64,000 nucleotides of DNA. Source: Epiperipatus broadwayi (Eukaryota; Onychophora; Udeonychophora; Euonychophora; Peripatidae). A program made the position numbers and the translations under genes. This document shows, one piece after another, positions 32,860 through 46,109 of the stretch. The stretch covers positions 3,098,710 to 3,162,709 of the forward strand of contig JAQFVV010000064.1 in assembly GCA_028023455.1 (NCBI GenBank). The letters are read 5' to 3'. The notes under the pieces were generated by a model. That model ran no database searches. It saw only the letters and a list, made by a program, of their open reading frames with translations, and had not been told where the DNA came from. Each line of letters begins with the position of its first letter. Position 1 is the stretch's first letter.

Positions 32860-34915
32860 AGAATTTACACCATTTGTTTACATATGTACATTAAACTATG
32901 TTGAATTAATGTTTACCTATTAAATCTTATTCAATTATTATAATAAAGGTGTTAAAGAAGATTTCCGTCCCCAGTCTTGTACATTAAGTATGGTAACTAT
33001 TAAGTGCCATATTCCATCTGGATGAAATATTAATTTCCCTCTGAATTATCAACAATGTTGTCAAAGGTATGATTATAAACATCAGAACACTATTCTTGAT
33101 TGTTTGGCCAACATTTAGAGTGCAATTCATAATATGAGGTGAAGGTGGTTGACTCTCCTTGTTTATGTATATTGTACCAATACAAAATGAAAATTATCAT
33201 GAGACTAGGTAAATGTATGTTAATACAAACTAATGAATACTGAATTAATTTAATTAATGGCACATCATATCTGAAACTAATATGTATAATGGTATGAGGA
33301 ATGAAATTATTATATACTACCAATTAAAGAAGCTAGATTTGTGACAATATAAATATGATTAATTTAGTAAATATTTTACTACATTAGGGCAATGAAATCT
33401 ACACTGTTCTAAATAAGTTTAATTGTTATCATTTAAATAACTAACTTATTCAAGTTTAATATTAAGTATAATTTATTTTTAAAAATATATAACATGAGAC
33501 ATATAAAATAACAATTAAAAAATATAAATAATAAAAACACAAAATAAATTGAGTGCCAATTTATTTAATTCAGACAAACCAATAAATGCTTATTAGGACA
33601 TTAACTTGATTTATGCAATTAATGAAACGTAAAAAAAAAAAAGATAAAATAAGATCATAAATTATAAAGATACATAGATGTTTGTTTATACTTAGCTAAC
33701 TAAATAACTTAATGTATATATTGCAAAATGTAATTATGTAAAAGCTTTTAAATTAATATTACAATATAATATATTTAATGAATCAAAATAATCATGAAAT
33801 CCTAATTTTACATCAACAAAACAATAATTTATTTACAAAAATAAAATTATACAAATATTATAATAATAACAATGACAATAATAATAATAATGATGATGAT
33901 GATGATGATATAACGCCATCTGGGTAGACACATGGCTGCAAGTATGATAAAAGTCTCCTACTATTTTTAATATTATTGCTTGCAACTCCATCATAAAAGG
34001 TAATTTTTAATTATTTTTTAAAAACAAGAACAAATTATTTATATTATAAATGTTTGCAAATATTTGTGTGTGCATCTGTGAAGGGAAAAAAACTAATACA
34101 GTTAGTTCAGTGTCGGTTAATCTAACGAATGAAAAAAACAAACCTAAGAAATAATGTTACTTTAATTAATAAAAAAAACATTTGCTGCTATTGCAAAAAA
34201 AAAAAAAAAAAACTCGACACTAATTACAAGCATGAATTTTAATCCCTCTATTAACAAATATAAATATATTAAATTTATTAAGTCAAGCAGATGATATATT
34301 GCATTAGATTGGAAAATTGCTTGTAGTAAATCAAAAGATTTCATGTTGTTTATTTATATATAATATTTAGTGAATTAAATGTGGTGTTTTAAGCTTCACC
34401 CTCTTAGTTCAGAATGCTTGAGTCTGGCTTATTTATATATAAATTTAAATAGAGAAGAAGGTGGTTCCATCTTCTCATATTTCTGGCTTGTGTTTTTGAA
34501 TTGAGAGTTCCACATGCAGTCATTATTACATCTAATTGGCTGTTACAAGCATTTTAAGGTGCATCTGTCAACGGTTTTATTCTTTCACATTATTACCAGC
34601 GATATTAAAAATTTAGATTTACAAAATCAAAATGGTGAAGAAACATACCCCCCCCCTTTTCTGTAATATGGAATGCTGATATGCTAATAACACTTCTGAG
34701 AAGTTCCACAATATCATTCATAAGGTCCTTTTTACTCATTCTGTGGTTTTTTCAGATTGTTCAATAGTTTTATCAGCTACAGATATTCATTATTTTTTGT
34801 ATAAATTCCCAAGAGCTTTACTATGTGAAGCATTTTCTCTGCTCAATCTATGGGACAGTGTTCTATGCTTAACGATCACCTCAAAGATATCTGATCATAG
34901 AACACCATGATCCAA
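32860..34915. other. Non-coding stretch with a triplet array
   Basis: An (AAT)n-(GAT)n array lies at 33872-33910. A long A run sits at 34194-34211. No gene seen. Sequence from about 34700 may be the 5' untranslated region of the LINE that follows. Confidence 0.4.
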
Positions 34916-35029
34916 AAAAAATAGATTTAAAAATGGAAGATCAAAATACTGGGCCACTTTGCTCTAATACAGATATATATATAACTGGCACATTGAAAAA
35001 TACATACCTAGCTACTCTGCACAGTATTT

Positions 35030-35745
35030 TCAAAAATTAATGGAGCCTTTTGGGATTGTTGTCTCATTGCAACCAGTTTATCTAAAAGATATCCCAGTTC
35101 CAATATACAGCATAGCTATAAGTTTAAAGTTAAGTTAAACAAACACATTGATCCAACCACTATGCCTACTCAGATTACAGACCAAGAGGCAACACTTTGC
35201 CTATACATGAGAAGATTACAGCCATAAGGTTTCTCTTGTTACCAACATGGTTACCTAGCAATCAACTGCACAACCACTTGATGCTTACAGTGTAATCAGG
35301 TGGGTAACCATACACTTAGATGCATTCATAATCAAAACTAAGACAATATTGACAAAACATCTAATACACACACACACTCTCCCTCAAATGAAAATGCTTT
35401 ACCAAGTGACCTCTCCTTTGAGCAGGCAAATCAAATCTTCAGCACATCCATTAACATCAGCAGCAAAACTACTCAGGGTGATGATAATCAAACTCTCCTC
35501 ATCAGCCAAACCATGGAGACAGTTAGTTTCAACTCATATAACTAAGGTACCACAGTCCATTTTTCACAATGGCAATACTAGCCAATTTTCACCTATAATA
35601 AGCAAGACAAGAATAGATGTCATGGATACATTGACACCACCATTACCAATAATTGAAAGCTGTGACACAGATTATACTTCTAAAAGAAAACCCGAGCAAC
35701 CACGAAAAGTTCATGATAATAAAAAAATTAAAAACATTTGATTTA
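35030..35745 (+). pseudogene. LINE ORF1 (gag-like) relic
   Basis: One frame shows IVVSLQPVYLKDIPVPIYSI, a strand-rich stretch usual upstream of ORF1 zinc knuckles, then CLQCNQVGNHTLRC near 35290-35330, an imperfect CCHC knuckle with irregular spacing. A 130-codon frame at 35349-35741, rich in serine, threonine and proline, would be the disordered tail. ORF1 proteins bind element RNA. Stops break the head of the frame. Confidence 0.55.
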
Positions 35746-36119
35746 TAACCTAGAATCTTGTAGCCCCCACTTAACAGATGCTCAACAAAAAAAAGCTCTA
35801 ACTGAGTCCAAAATTCATCATCTTTCACTTACCAAAACCCTAATTTCAAGCAATGAATCAAAGATAAACAAATATACACTAGTAACCAACAGATATCAAA
35901 CCTTCCCTGCTTAAAAAAATAATGCAAACAAAACATCTCTTAAATATTTTGATGCCCTAGATGTCATCCCTGACAACTTTAATTTGAGTCATAGCTGGTC
36001 ATTTATGTTCATACAATCTTTTTTTTCCAAATCTTATAAACAAGGCAACAAATGAAAATTTCAATCCAGTCAATATAAAACAGATGATCCTCAAAACATA
36101 TACTCATTTTATCTATTCA

Positions 36120-36790
36120 TGAAAATAAAGATAGAAGCTTTCAATGTCCGAGGTCTAAACTCAATTCAAAAAACCTCCAGCTAAGTAAATGTATTTAATT
36201 TAAATAGCCACACATCCTGGCTCTGCCGAAAACAAAAATATATAATGGTTCTCAGATTGACCTCACAGCCTATTTAATGCTCCAAGACTTTTCCCCCTGT
36301 TCACAAGATTCATCATCATATTCAGGAGAAACTGGCCCGGTCAACACAAGAACCTGCCAATTTTCATCCTTTAAAATCATATATATCAACTCAAACCTAC
36401 TTATAGTCACTTTCCCCCACAGTACTGTTGTTTATGTACCTCCTAAACTAGCTGTCATCTCATGACTATTGCTTACATCAACCCACTATAATCATGAATC
36501 TATCACCTTTTGTTTCAAAGTGGCTACGTCAACTTGCAATACCCCTAATGAGTGCTAAAGGTTTTTTATCACCCAACTCCATCTCATTTTACGACCATAA
36601 TCACACCTCCCTTATTGATGTGCTTTTATTCACCCATACTTCATCATTTAATTAAGTTAACACTTAATCCCTCACTCTTTTCTGATCACTCTAGTCAAAT
36701 GCTTGAACTCAATCTAGGTGCAATGCAAACATCAGCAATTCAATTTCATAAAACAATAAAAATAATTCTTCCTGCACACACTTCTGAATT
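36120..36790 (+). pseudogene. LINE APE-type endonuclease, decayed
   Basis: The frame opens with KIEAFNVRGLNSIQK (the N-V-R-G-L block that binds metal). It keeps a central LLIVTFPHSTVVYVPP segment, a SLIDVLLFTH block and a C-terminal SDHSSQMLELNLG, the catalytic SDH. Frameshifts separate the blocks. This domain nicks target DNA to prime reverse transcription. Confidence 0.7.
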
Positions 36791-37479
36791 TTTGTATTCT
36801 GCAACATAATTATATTATTTAAACTTAGCACTATGCAACTCAATCCTGTGCAATGGTACATTTCCTTTATCAACATTCTATCATTTAATATAAATTGTAT
36901 TACTAGAACCACACTACCACTCTCAAGACTCCTAACTTTGGGTAATGAGTTATATAAGAGAATCACCATGTATAAATCTACATCAGATACATACACACAT
37001 ATAAAAAGACTTACACAAATATATAATGACACCTGGAACACTTTAAAAGAGTACCTTGCCGCAAAAAAAAATTGTCTAACAAAACAACACACCTGGACAT
37101 AAGTTCTGGGATATGCTTCCACTGTCAGAGTTCCACAAGCATTTGAAACCAAGGGTGTCACCAAAGCTGGTCATAATATGATAGAACCAAAGCTGATCAT
37201 AATATGATAGAACCAATATAAAATTATTTCAAACAAAAGCTGCCATCATGCATGCTACTGATTTCTTGCTGAAGCTAACCACAATACAAAACTCTTGTCA
37301 TCCAAGGTCACATAGAATCCCTAAATTTGTATTTTCACATCTCAGCCAGTTTATCACCACATATCTATGTGATTTAGCAAATTATCTATCACAAAGTTAG
37401 TTTAACATAAAAGATCTATATGCAATCTCCTTAGTTCCATTCAACAAATTCAATATCCAAACTATCTAATCTGTGATCA

Positions 37480-38080
37480 ATCTCCATGTGGACCCTTGAT
37501 ATTAAAATCCTGGAAAAGTTTCTAAAAGATAAAATCAAACCATATCTCCTCCCTCTATTATCACCAATGCAACATGCAAAAAAGGCTCTCAACAGGCCAA
37601 ACTGTCCTCATTTTCAAAACCATTGTAAATTTAGCTTGAGAGCAGAAAAATATGCTCTAATGGCTGTTAAAATTGACATTAGGGCTGCTTTTGACTACAT
37701 TCCTATTGAAATTTTAATTTAGATACTTGGAGACACCAAAATACCTCACTCTCTCTCTCTCTCTCTTATACCTACTAACCTACCTACTACTTAGTCATGA
37801 ATTCCATATTACAATTAATGGTAGAACATGATCTTCATTCTCCACTCTGCAATCCATACCTCAAGGATCTCTCACTCAGTTTTTTATTATTTATGTTCTA
37901 CATTAATCCTCTCATAAACAAAATAAAACAAAAATTTACAAAAAATTCAAATTCCACACACTGACTATATATAAAATATATTGCATACATGGATGACCTT
38001 ACTATTTTTCTTACCTCCAAAAAAACAATTACCTACTCTGGAAAAATTACTTATTGAATACACCTTCAAATATAAACTCA
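37480..38080 (+). pseudogene. LINE reverse transcriptase, decayed
   Basis: The palm domain reads MAVKIDIRAAFDYIPIEIL (37660-37718, first catalytic aspartate), then SIPQGSLTQFF near 37850, then YIAYMDDLTIFLTS at about 37977-38018 (the MDD catalytic box). A (CT)n run at 37749-37766 has expanded inside the coding region and shifts the frame. The thumb is not clearly readable. Confidence 0.75.
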
Positions 38081-38759
38081 ATATCAACATTAATAAAACG
38101 TCAACTTAGATTCTTTGCACTGGCAGGTCTCCCTAGAGCCCTCTGGAATGAGACAAAAGATCCATAAAAAACAGAGATGATGCTGAAACCAATTCTCTGT
38201 CCAAATCCTAATGAGACAAAAGACTATAAAAAACAGAGATGATGTTGAAACCAATTCTTTGTTCAAAACCTACCTCTCATTATATGCAAAAGTATGCCTT
38301 TTCAAACCAACTTGCAACTACAAAAATAACCTATTATTCACCAATCATAAACTTTATTAAATCTTTGTCCACTTACTCATTCTATAGCAAGCTGTTATGG
38401 TGCAGAAAAGTAGTCTCCATCTCTGTAAAATGACTTAGTCTTCCATCAGCCAAAAATGGATTAGGTCTTCACTTCATTCAAATTTTTCATAAACAAAAAA
38501 TAATATTCTGGTTTCACTGATAAGTTTTCCAGCTCTTGAATGCATCCTTCAAATAACACCTACAGACCAAGAACCACCCTCATGTAAACCAACTCCAAAG
38601 CATTTATAATCAGGTGTTTTGGGGAAGTTGGTAGATATACCTATTGGAACATTTATAATATGCTATACCCAGACATAACTACTGATTCTCAGTCACCAAT
38701 GCTAAATATGAACAACAGTTGTTTGATGCAGCAATTCAAAAAATGGTCATTGAAACCAA

Positions 38760-39200
38760 ATTTTTGACTTTCTCTTAAGGCTAAATCTTCATGCTCTACC
38801 TACCTCCTATTTTCTTAACTACTGCAGGTTTTACATGAAAATTGATGCTTTTTGTTCCTTGTGCCACAAAGAAGAAGAAATACAAAAGCACTTATTCTGA
38901 ATCTGCACAGCTCTGACAAATACCTGAGAAATTTATGATTAACACATATAGACAAAATAACATCACACTTGATACCCTAATAGAAACACCCAGTAAAGAC
39001 TTAATACCGGCAGCCCATGGCAGCAACATTTTGTTTATATACTTTGTGGTGACCAGATCTACTTTCTGCCTTGGAAACAACACCAGAAGGCACCCAGCCA
39101 TATTTTCCAATAAGCTCGAACAACTGAAGGCCAGAGATGGCAAAATTGCACACCCAGATATTTTTATTGCTACATGGTCACTATTAAAAACCTAAGTCAG
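38760..39200 (+). pseudogene. LINE ORF2 C-terminal zinc-knuckle module
   Basis: DFLLRLNLHALPTSYFLNYC followed by CSLCHKEEEIQKHLF aligns with the module at 23888-24328. Then FVVTRSTFCLGNNTRRHPAI and HPDIFIATWSLL align with the end encoded at 54756-55034. A stop replaces one residue between H and the last C of the knuckle. Confidence 0.75.
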
Positions 39201-39515
39201 ACTATAACCTCAAACAACCAAATGGTTTTTGCTGTAACAATTTTTTAATTACCACATCTGTGTATCGAATAGTCCAAAGGATGTATTTAATTCAATCAAA
39301 AGTAATTTAAACTGATGAACTAAACCTTTAGACAATGAAACTAGAACCATAGGTAAATACATAGTTTTCAAGTCTTACATTTATTAGATACCTGCCTAAC
39401 AATTTATTTGAACTGTACCAATAATATCTATCTGTTTCTTCTAAACCTATGTGGTTTTCAAACATGTATTTTTAACAGTGTAATTTTTTATGAACAATAA
39501 AGTTTGATTTGAAAC

Positions 39516-39717
<202 letters not shown>

Positions 39718-40550
39718 TATGATACTATCTACAGTTATGATACTATCTACAATTCAAAAACTTGGACATTCTTATCAAGTTCTGATGTGAAGAAAATATG
39801 TGTGTCAAAATATATTTAAAGTTTTATCTCATTTCCGAAGAGGTATTTTAAAATTATAATATTATAGAATCATAGTAAATCCTGGCAATATTAATTTTCT
39901 TATTATTGTATAAAATATTAATAATTTCCTTGCATAAATCATTGCATAACTTTATCTCATTTTATTATATAAATACTCCAAGATAATTTTATTTTAAGTT
40001 GTTACAAAATCTCATGAAAGATCTTGTCTCTCAGGCTCAATGCATATTTTAATCTAACCTTTTATCAGTAAATCTATGTGTTTTATCTTTTAAGAAAATT
40101 TTCAATACTTGAGATACATCTGAAATCAAAATCTTAAACATATATGAGTAATCTCTCCCATTAATTAATTTTTTTTCTTTTACTTTTTAAGTACCAATAT
40201 ATTTTTCATCATTTCTCTAAAAACATCATTATTACAATTCTTTAGCTTGGTTTCTAAATTTTATTGGTAAATATTTTTTTATTAAGCAACACAATTTCTC
40301 CTTTATACACAACTTAGTCGTCAGTACATGTGACTGAAAACAGCTCTGGTGCAGTCAGTTTACTAATTAATATTAACTTATAAACTGAATAGGAAACCAA
40401 AGGTAACCACTATATAATATAGAGAAAAAAATAGCTACTGCTGTCATATGAGAAATACTTTCACTATGTTCATCTGTCACAATTTATTGTTTACATCTTA
40501 TAATTGAAGCTTTTTGCAGTTAATTACTTAGTAATTTGATTCTGTGGTTT
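39718..40550. other. Non-coding stretch
   Basis: An 18-bp direct duplication, 'atgatactatctaca', lies at 39718-39753. Otherwise nothing seen. Confidence 0.45.
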
Positions 40551-40554
40551 TTTA

Positions 40555-40645
40555 ATATATATAAAAAAGAATCAGATGGCTGTTTTGCTCAGGAGGTCAT
40601 AAGAAATTTGGGCATAAGTGGAAGCTGTGTTCTATGTGTTGTATA
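40555..40645 (-). repeat. Family F SINE end, relic
   Basis: 'gctcaggaggtcataagaaa' followed by 'tttgggc' resembles the corresponding part of 41805-41945. The head is not recognisable. Confidence 0.35.
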
Positions 40646-40879
40646 TTTGTAAAAATATTATATAAGTTTGTGCACTCTAGAAAAACTAGAATTTTATTAA
40701 AGGGATTTTTTTTAGATCGTGAACTGAAAACTGATTAAAATTTAATCAAAGAATTAACATAATGGTGATCGATAAAATTCCAAGAAATATTTGCTGATTG
40801 CAATTATTTCTTGATAAGAGACTAAATTGCATTATATGGTAAGGAATTCCAAAGGCACAATTTGATTAGCTATGGACCT

Positions 40880-41640
40880 AAATACCTTATCTTATATGGA
40901 GAAGGTAATTAATTGTAGGAGTAATGAGAAAGCTATAAAAGCGTATTTAACAAGTACGTAGACTATTCTAGTGCAACTCCAGTTGATTTTCCAGTTCAAT
41001 TCCAGTGTAGCAGAGATCTTGTGTCAGTGCTTCAGTTAATGTGCAGCATGCAGTGGAAATTTGTTCATGGGCAATAGCTGAAAAACCCACAGAGATTGGG
41101 AGACCGTAGCCTGAGAAAACATGTCTGAATAGTAGCTAAATGAAGAGTTGAGTTTCCAGTGGTTTTCAAGTGGAATTACAGGTGGACTGTTGCAGAGATG
41201 AAAGCTGTAAGGAGCTTAAAATCAGTCACAAAGTTATAATATGATATGTTCATGTGCAGCTAAATTGGGCTGGGGCCAAGGTGTGCATAAATCGAGCCCA
41301 TTGGGAATCGTTTTTGTAGCAGCCAGTCTGAAAGTAAATCAAGGGAATTGAACATTAGTAATCAGTTGAAATATTGTTGTTACAGACTATTCACTATTCA
41401 GATTATTCTTTTATGTGCATTTGTTCACTGGTCACCCAGTCTTGGTTGGAGACACAGCACTATGAACTTTAAACTCCGAAATCTGTCATTACTGATTTAT
41501 TAATGTGGCAGAGTATTTACGACAAGTACTGCAAAATCTTGCTATAAAAAAGTTCGTTTTGGAGCATGGAGTGAGCATTATATCTAAACAAAACGTTTGA
41601 TGATCAAATATTAATGCTTGATCACTGCCAAGAGATGATC
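40880..41640 (+). other. GC-richer unassigned segment with TATA-like box
   Basis: TATAAAAG at 40937-40944 sits in a segment clearly less A+T-rich than its flanks up to about 41640, with no open frame. It could be a solo LTR or another regulatory or non-coding unit. I found no terminal TG/CA inverted dinucleotides with a duplication, so it remains unassigned. Confidence 0.3.
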
Positions 41641-41804
41641 CTGGTCATTCTATGCCACTTAAGTTTTATATTTTTTTTTTATAAAAAAAAAAAAAAAGCA
41701 AGCAATGACAACTTCACTGATGATGAAAAAATTATATGCTCATCATAAAATCCTATTGGTTAACTATAGTTATCTAAACTAACAGATATTGTACATATAT
41801 ATAA

Positions 41805-41945
41805 ACTGCTAATAGCTTTATTGCTTGGGAATTCATAAGTTCGAGCGCCACGATCCAGAATCGATCGCGGGATCTCCTAATCCTGTGGTCTCCTGATCCC
41901 AAGTCATATGATCTACCAATTGCGTCAAAACCGTGCATGGCGCAC
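41805..41945 (-). mobile_element. Family F tRNA-derived SINE, best copy
   Basis: On the minus strand it reads 'gacgcaattggtagatcat' (A-box-like), a variable middle, 'gcgatcgattctgg' (B-box-like), then the shared end 'ctcgaacttatgaattccc' and 'aataaag'. Several CpGs survive, so it is younger than its relatives at 22112, 40555 and 58190. No clean flanking duplication was found. Confidence 0.55.
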
Positions 41946-42130
41946 ATATACACAAGATATTTATAAAGCTGTCGTGCTTAGGATAACTCAGTAACGTCAA
42001 AAAAATAACAAAGATGTAACTTTTCTATACAATACGTTAACAATAAATTATTACTTACGACAAATTATGGGCTTAAAGGATTGTTATTTTTCAATTGTTG
42101 CACAATCTTATTTAAATTGACTTTTATTTC

Positions 42131-42193
42131 TTAAAAGCTTTGAATTTCTTGATTCGTCATCAAATTTAAGATCGCAATTTTATCGATTGCAAG
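42131..42193 (-). CDS. Candidate terminal exon, minus strand
   Basis: A strong acceptor (T run ending TACAG, complement of 42194-42208) is followed by 20 codons with several CpGs (AIDKIAILNLMTNQEIQSF) and a stop at 42131-42133. AATAAA follows 3 bases past the stop. The other two frames close earlier. Short, and no family is recognised. Confidence 0.25.
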   Translation of the reverse strand, partial: LAIDKIAILNLMTNQEIQSF

Positions 42194-42208
42194 CTGTAAA
42201 AAAAAAAA

Positions 42209-42880
42209 AATACTAAACAAATTTAAATTACAATATTTTTCAAATATATAAGACCACAATAATGATAATTTTAAAATACATGGTTTAACTATAAATAAAT
42301 AATTGGATCACGTGAGTAATAAAATAATCAATAGTGAAGTCTATATGTATGAAATATTTGGCAGATTTGCAAAATTCCGCTCCAAACGTGAGTGAAGATC
42401 AATAACCAATTTATAATTCCGTTAAGCTGCAATTTTCTTCTCCTGGACCACCCTTATCTTTTGCGTCAACTGTTTCTCTCTTGTTGGATTAAAAGTTTGA
42501 AATTTTGAATATTTTTTTTCTTTATCATTTTTAAAATCAATATTTCAAAATTATATCCCAAAGATGAAATTTAATATTTAACACTTTTAGGAACACAAAT
42601 CGAAGTTTGTCAAAAATTAATATTAAAAAGTTTTTTTTTTAAAAAAAAAATCTCATTTATTTATGTGTGAATATATATATACTTAGACAGATAACATGAA
42701 TAATCTCTTAACGTGTGTTCCTGTTTAATGCCAGTTATTACATATGTATTTCAATGTCAGTTAATTATAAAACTCTCCATTCTGTCAACTGACTGTAAAA
42801 TGAAAAACTCATTTGATAGACAACTATATATATTATTAATTTTTAAGTATAGTGAATTTTAAAGATAATGTATTGAAAAA
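42209..42880. other. Non-coding A+T-rich stretch
   Basis: No gene or element recognised. Confidence 0.45.
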
Positions 42881-42884
42881 TGTA

Positions 42885-43425
42885 TATTGGGAATAACAAG
42901 AAGAGGTCGAATTGACATCACTAAAAGAATTAAGAGATTAGAGCGTAGCTGGACTGAACACATTTCTAGAAATGTTGATTATAGATAAATAGTTGAAGTC
43001 TAAAATAGATTCCAAGGAATTTAGAAGACCTAGAAAGAGATTGTATATGAGATGAATAAAGTAGGAAAGTTTATTAGTATGGTGTAGTGAAGAAAGACTA
43101 TGGAATGGAGAAACTGAATTAAACTTGAAGAGACCTTCATCTGGCAATAAAGCTCTTCCCAAGAGATTTAGAAGACCTAAAAAGAGATCATATATGAGAT
43201 GGATAAAATAGGAAAAATTTTTGGTGTAGTGTAGTAAAAAAAAAAGATCATGGATCAGAGAACTTGGATTAAATTGGGAGAGACCTTCATTTTACAATAT
43301 AGTTCTTAATTCTATCCATTAATTATAATTTGATTTATGGACGTCAACTTGGAGAGACTTTCATCTGGCAATATAATCCTTAATTCTATCTCTTAATTAC
43401 AATTTGATTTACGGAAGTCAAGTTT
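42885..43425 (+). pseudogene. RTE-like LINE C-terminal end with internal tandem duplications
   Basis: GRIDITKRIKRLERSW and WIKLGETF match the C-terminal region seen at 30715-31243. The block starting 'ttagaagacctagaaagag' (43020) recurs at 43168, and the block 'gagagaccttcat' to 'atttgattta' recurs at 43290 and 43352. The fragment has therefore grown by successive local duplications of about 148 and 62 bp. A 74-codon minus frame here is a shadow. Confidence 0.72.
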
Positions 43426-43429
43426 CCTG

Positions 43430-45105
43430 CACCCACATTTTTGTCACCATCCACTTAGATAAATATTTTAATGATGATTACTGAGCTAGAGATTATAAAA
43501 TATCTTTCCTAGCACAGATATAAACTTTAAACTCAAGGTTAATTGAAGATTCTTGGTTCAGTATAAAATACATTCTGGGAATCAATTTTTCAGATATCTT
43601 TATTCATATGTTTAAAAATATGTATAAGAGTGGAAGTTTTGAGGATTTCTATCAAATGACTAATAAATGAAAAACGCATTATTTTCTCATATTTTCATTT
43701 AAAGTTTATATTTTAAAGACTTATAGATTAGTGGGCAGTGCATTTTACTTGTCATATTCTTGATTTAAAGTTCAAATTTAAATAAAGCTTAAAGTATTCA
43801 AAGAATAGGAGTTTTAAACAAGTCTATGAATATTTGTAATTAGCTGGATAAAATCCAACTGTTAGTTACTTAATGTTAGTCAGTAATAGCAAATCTAGGT
43901 ATTCTTAGTTGTAGCGCAAAGAAAACCCCAAGCAATGTTGATATGGAAGAAAACAGCCTATAAAAGCCACTGTAACATAAAATAATCTTCAATATTGGTA
44001 AAAAGGATATTTCAACTTTAGAAGAATACACCTATGTATTATTTTTAATTAAACAGTTTTAAATAGGTTTGTTTTATTCTTTTTATTTGATATAGTGCTC
44101 ATAATTAAATGTTTAAAAATATTTAATCATCATATAGTGGGTAGGTGTGGAAGAGTAATCCATTACAAAAATTATTTACTACTCCCAAAAGTCTCTTAAC
44201 CTTTTCTCAAACTACTTCATTCTTGGACCACTGAAGCAATGCCTATGTTATTATGTTTATAATGATTTTGTTTTAAACTGATATTATTTTGTATTAGTTA
44301 TTCATTTAACATTTTATTTTTAATAATAATAATAAATCTGTTTTAATTTCCATACCTGGATGGTAGAAGTAATTAGAGAAGAAGGGTTGATCTATTTTCA
44401 GTTATAATTGCACAATGCAAAATAATTTTTTATGTTTTATTTGTCAACATAAACATAATATTTTCATTATCAAATATAAAGTAAATCTTATTTTTATAAT
44501 AATGAGGTTTTCTAATAATTAAAAAAGATGTAATGAGAAAAAAAATTAACATAATGTTCAGAAAGACTTAGGCCTACATTTTTTTCTTTTTAGATATAAT
44601 ACTAATATTTTACAATTTTAAGAATATTTTAAAAAGTAATTATGATTTTAAAAAATAATTTTATTTTATTATAAACTTTATTCAAAATGAAGGCTACATA
44701 TAATAAAAGTAAGCACATATATTTAGTTTGATTATATAGGCTTACAAGTGGTTAATAAATCACAGTGATTGCACAATTTGATAATACTCAATTGCCAATG
44801 ATGATAGTTTTCGAGTATTTTCTATTTATCTTTCAATAAGTCTATTTTAACACTCCATTTAACATATTTATATGTACAGAGGTTCATAATATGCACTGTC
44901 TCAAAAACTAATAATGTACCTGGACAATATCCCCCCCCCCCCAAAAAAAAAAAACAACAACTAGTAAACAAAAATAAAAAATTAGCAATTTATAAAATAG
45001 TAAAATTTTATAATTAGTTTATATTGCTAACAAGTATGATATGATCAATTGCAAAATGTATTTATTGAGGACAGCTGCTTATTATCTGGACAAGAAATAT
45101 ATGGT
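43430..45105. other. Non-coding stretch with an oligo(C)-oligo(A) junction
   Basis: Thirteen C followed by twelve A at 44930-44954. No gene or element recognised. Confidence 0.45.
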
Positions 45106-45110
45106 TAATA

Positions 45111-45188
45111 TTAATTAACATTTAATAATTTAATATTATTTAGATATTGCCGGTTTTGCACTTTATCAAAATCAATTTTCATTGCAAA
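45111..45188 (-). CDS. Candidate terminal exon, minus strand, resembles 42131-42193
   Basis: A T-rich tract ending TGCAG (complement of 45189-45200) precedes 25 open codons (FAMKIDFDKVQNRQYLNN) and a stop at 45111-45113. The first bases after the acceptor, TTTGCAAT, nearly match CTTGCAAT at the other candidate. The pair may be copies of an unrecognised repeat rather than exons. Confidence 0.22.
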   Translation of the reverse strand, partial: FAMKIDFDKVQNRQYLNNIKLLNVN

Positions 45189-45453
45189 CTGCAAAAAAAA
45201 AACAAATTAATATCCCCCCCCCTTAAAAAATACTTAATTTAATATTAACTTGGATTAAATTTTCTTCGATTAGTTAATTTCTTTCAAAATTCAATTGAAC
45301 TTTCATTAATTATAAATGATGTAATTTTTATATTATACAGCACTTCATATTTTTTTTGTTATTTTTTTTTGTTTATTTCTTTATTTATATATTTTCTTTT
45401 TTAAGATATGTATTTTTAGTAGAAAAAAATCATTCCTCTATATATGAAAATAC

Positions 45454-45545
45454 TTTTTTTTTCATATGTCAAATGCATTGACTGGGAAGTGAACCCAGGC
45501 CAGCTGCTTGGAAGGCAGCTATGCTAACCACTAGGCCACCAACGC
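45454..45545 (-). mobile_element. Family E tRNA-derived SINE
   Basis: On the minus strand: GCGTTGG acceptor start, a perfect A box 'tggcctagtggttagc', anticodon stem GCTGC/GCAGC with loop CTTCCAA (UCC, glycine-like), B box 'gggttcacttcc', then 'atttgacatatg' and an A run. The 3' acceptor strand has decayed to TCAATGC. This copy has the best-preserved D and anticodon arms. Confidence 0.8.
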
Positions 45546-45559
45546 TTGAGTAAATATAC

Positions 45560-46105
45560 AATTTTCCACCATACTTCAAATACTTTCCCAAATTTTAATT
45601 ATATATATACATACACACAATATGATGTGTTGACTGTCCTATATATGTTTACGGGCATTAAAAACTATGCAGCAATTTACAGTATGTTTTTTATTAAATA
45701 TTTTTATTGCTGTTTTAATATAAATGTAATTTTAAAATTAAAATGTATTGTAGATAAATCCACTTACCATTTTTGCAATCTATAAATTCATATAATCCAA
45801 AGACATTATAAATGCTTTAATTACGGCAATCCTGTGCAAAATTTTTATACTTCTTAGTTTTTAATATCTTTATAGGGTTTTTTTAATATAGGTAATCTTC
45901 ATTTAATCACAATCAATTATACAAAAATTAGTATAGTCACTAGATACATAATGTTTGTGACAATTGATTTTATAATTGTCTTCTAAAAGAAAACATTTTT
46001 TTATCTGAAAATCTGATTAACCAGATATATAAAAGTTAGTTGAGGTCAACATATTATATCAACTATTTGTAATTACATATTAGATTATTTTACAATCAAG
46101 GATTA
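45560..46105. other. Non-coding A+T-rich stretch
   Basis: A 79-codon frame (45546-45785) is A+T-driven and shows no domain. Nothing else seen. Confidence 0.4.
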
Positions 46106-46109
46106 AGCT

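Noticed and set aside
36709-37164. 151-codon minus-strand frame
   Set aside because: It is antisense to the LINE endonuclease-to-transcriptase region on the plus strand and has no family resemblance.
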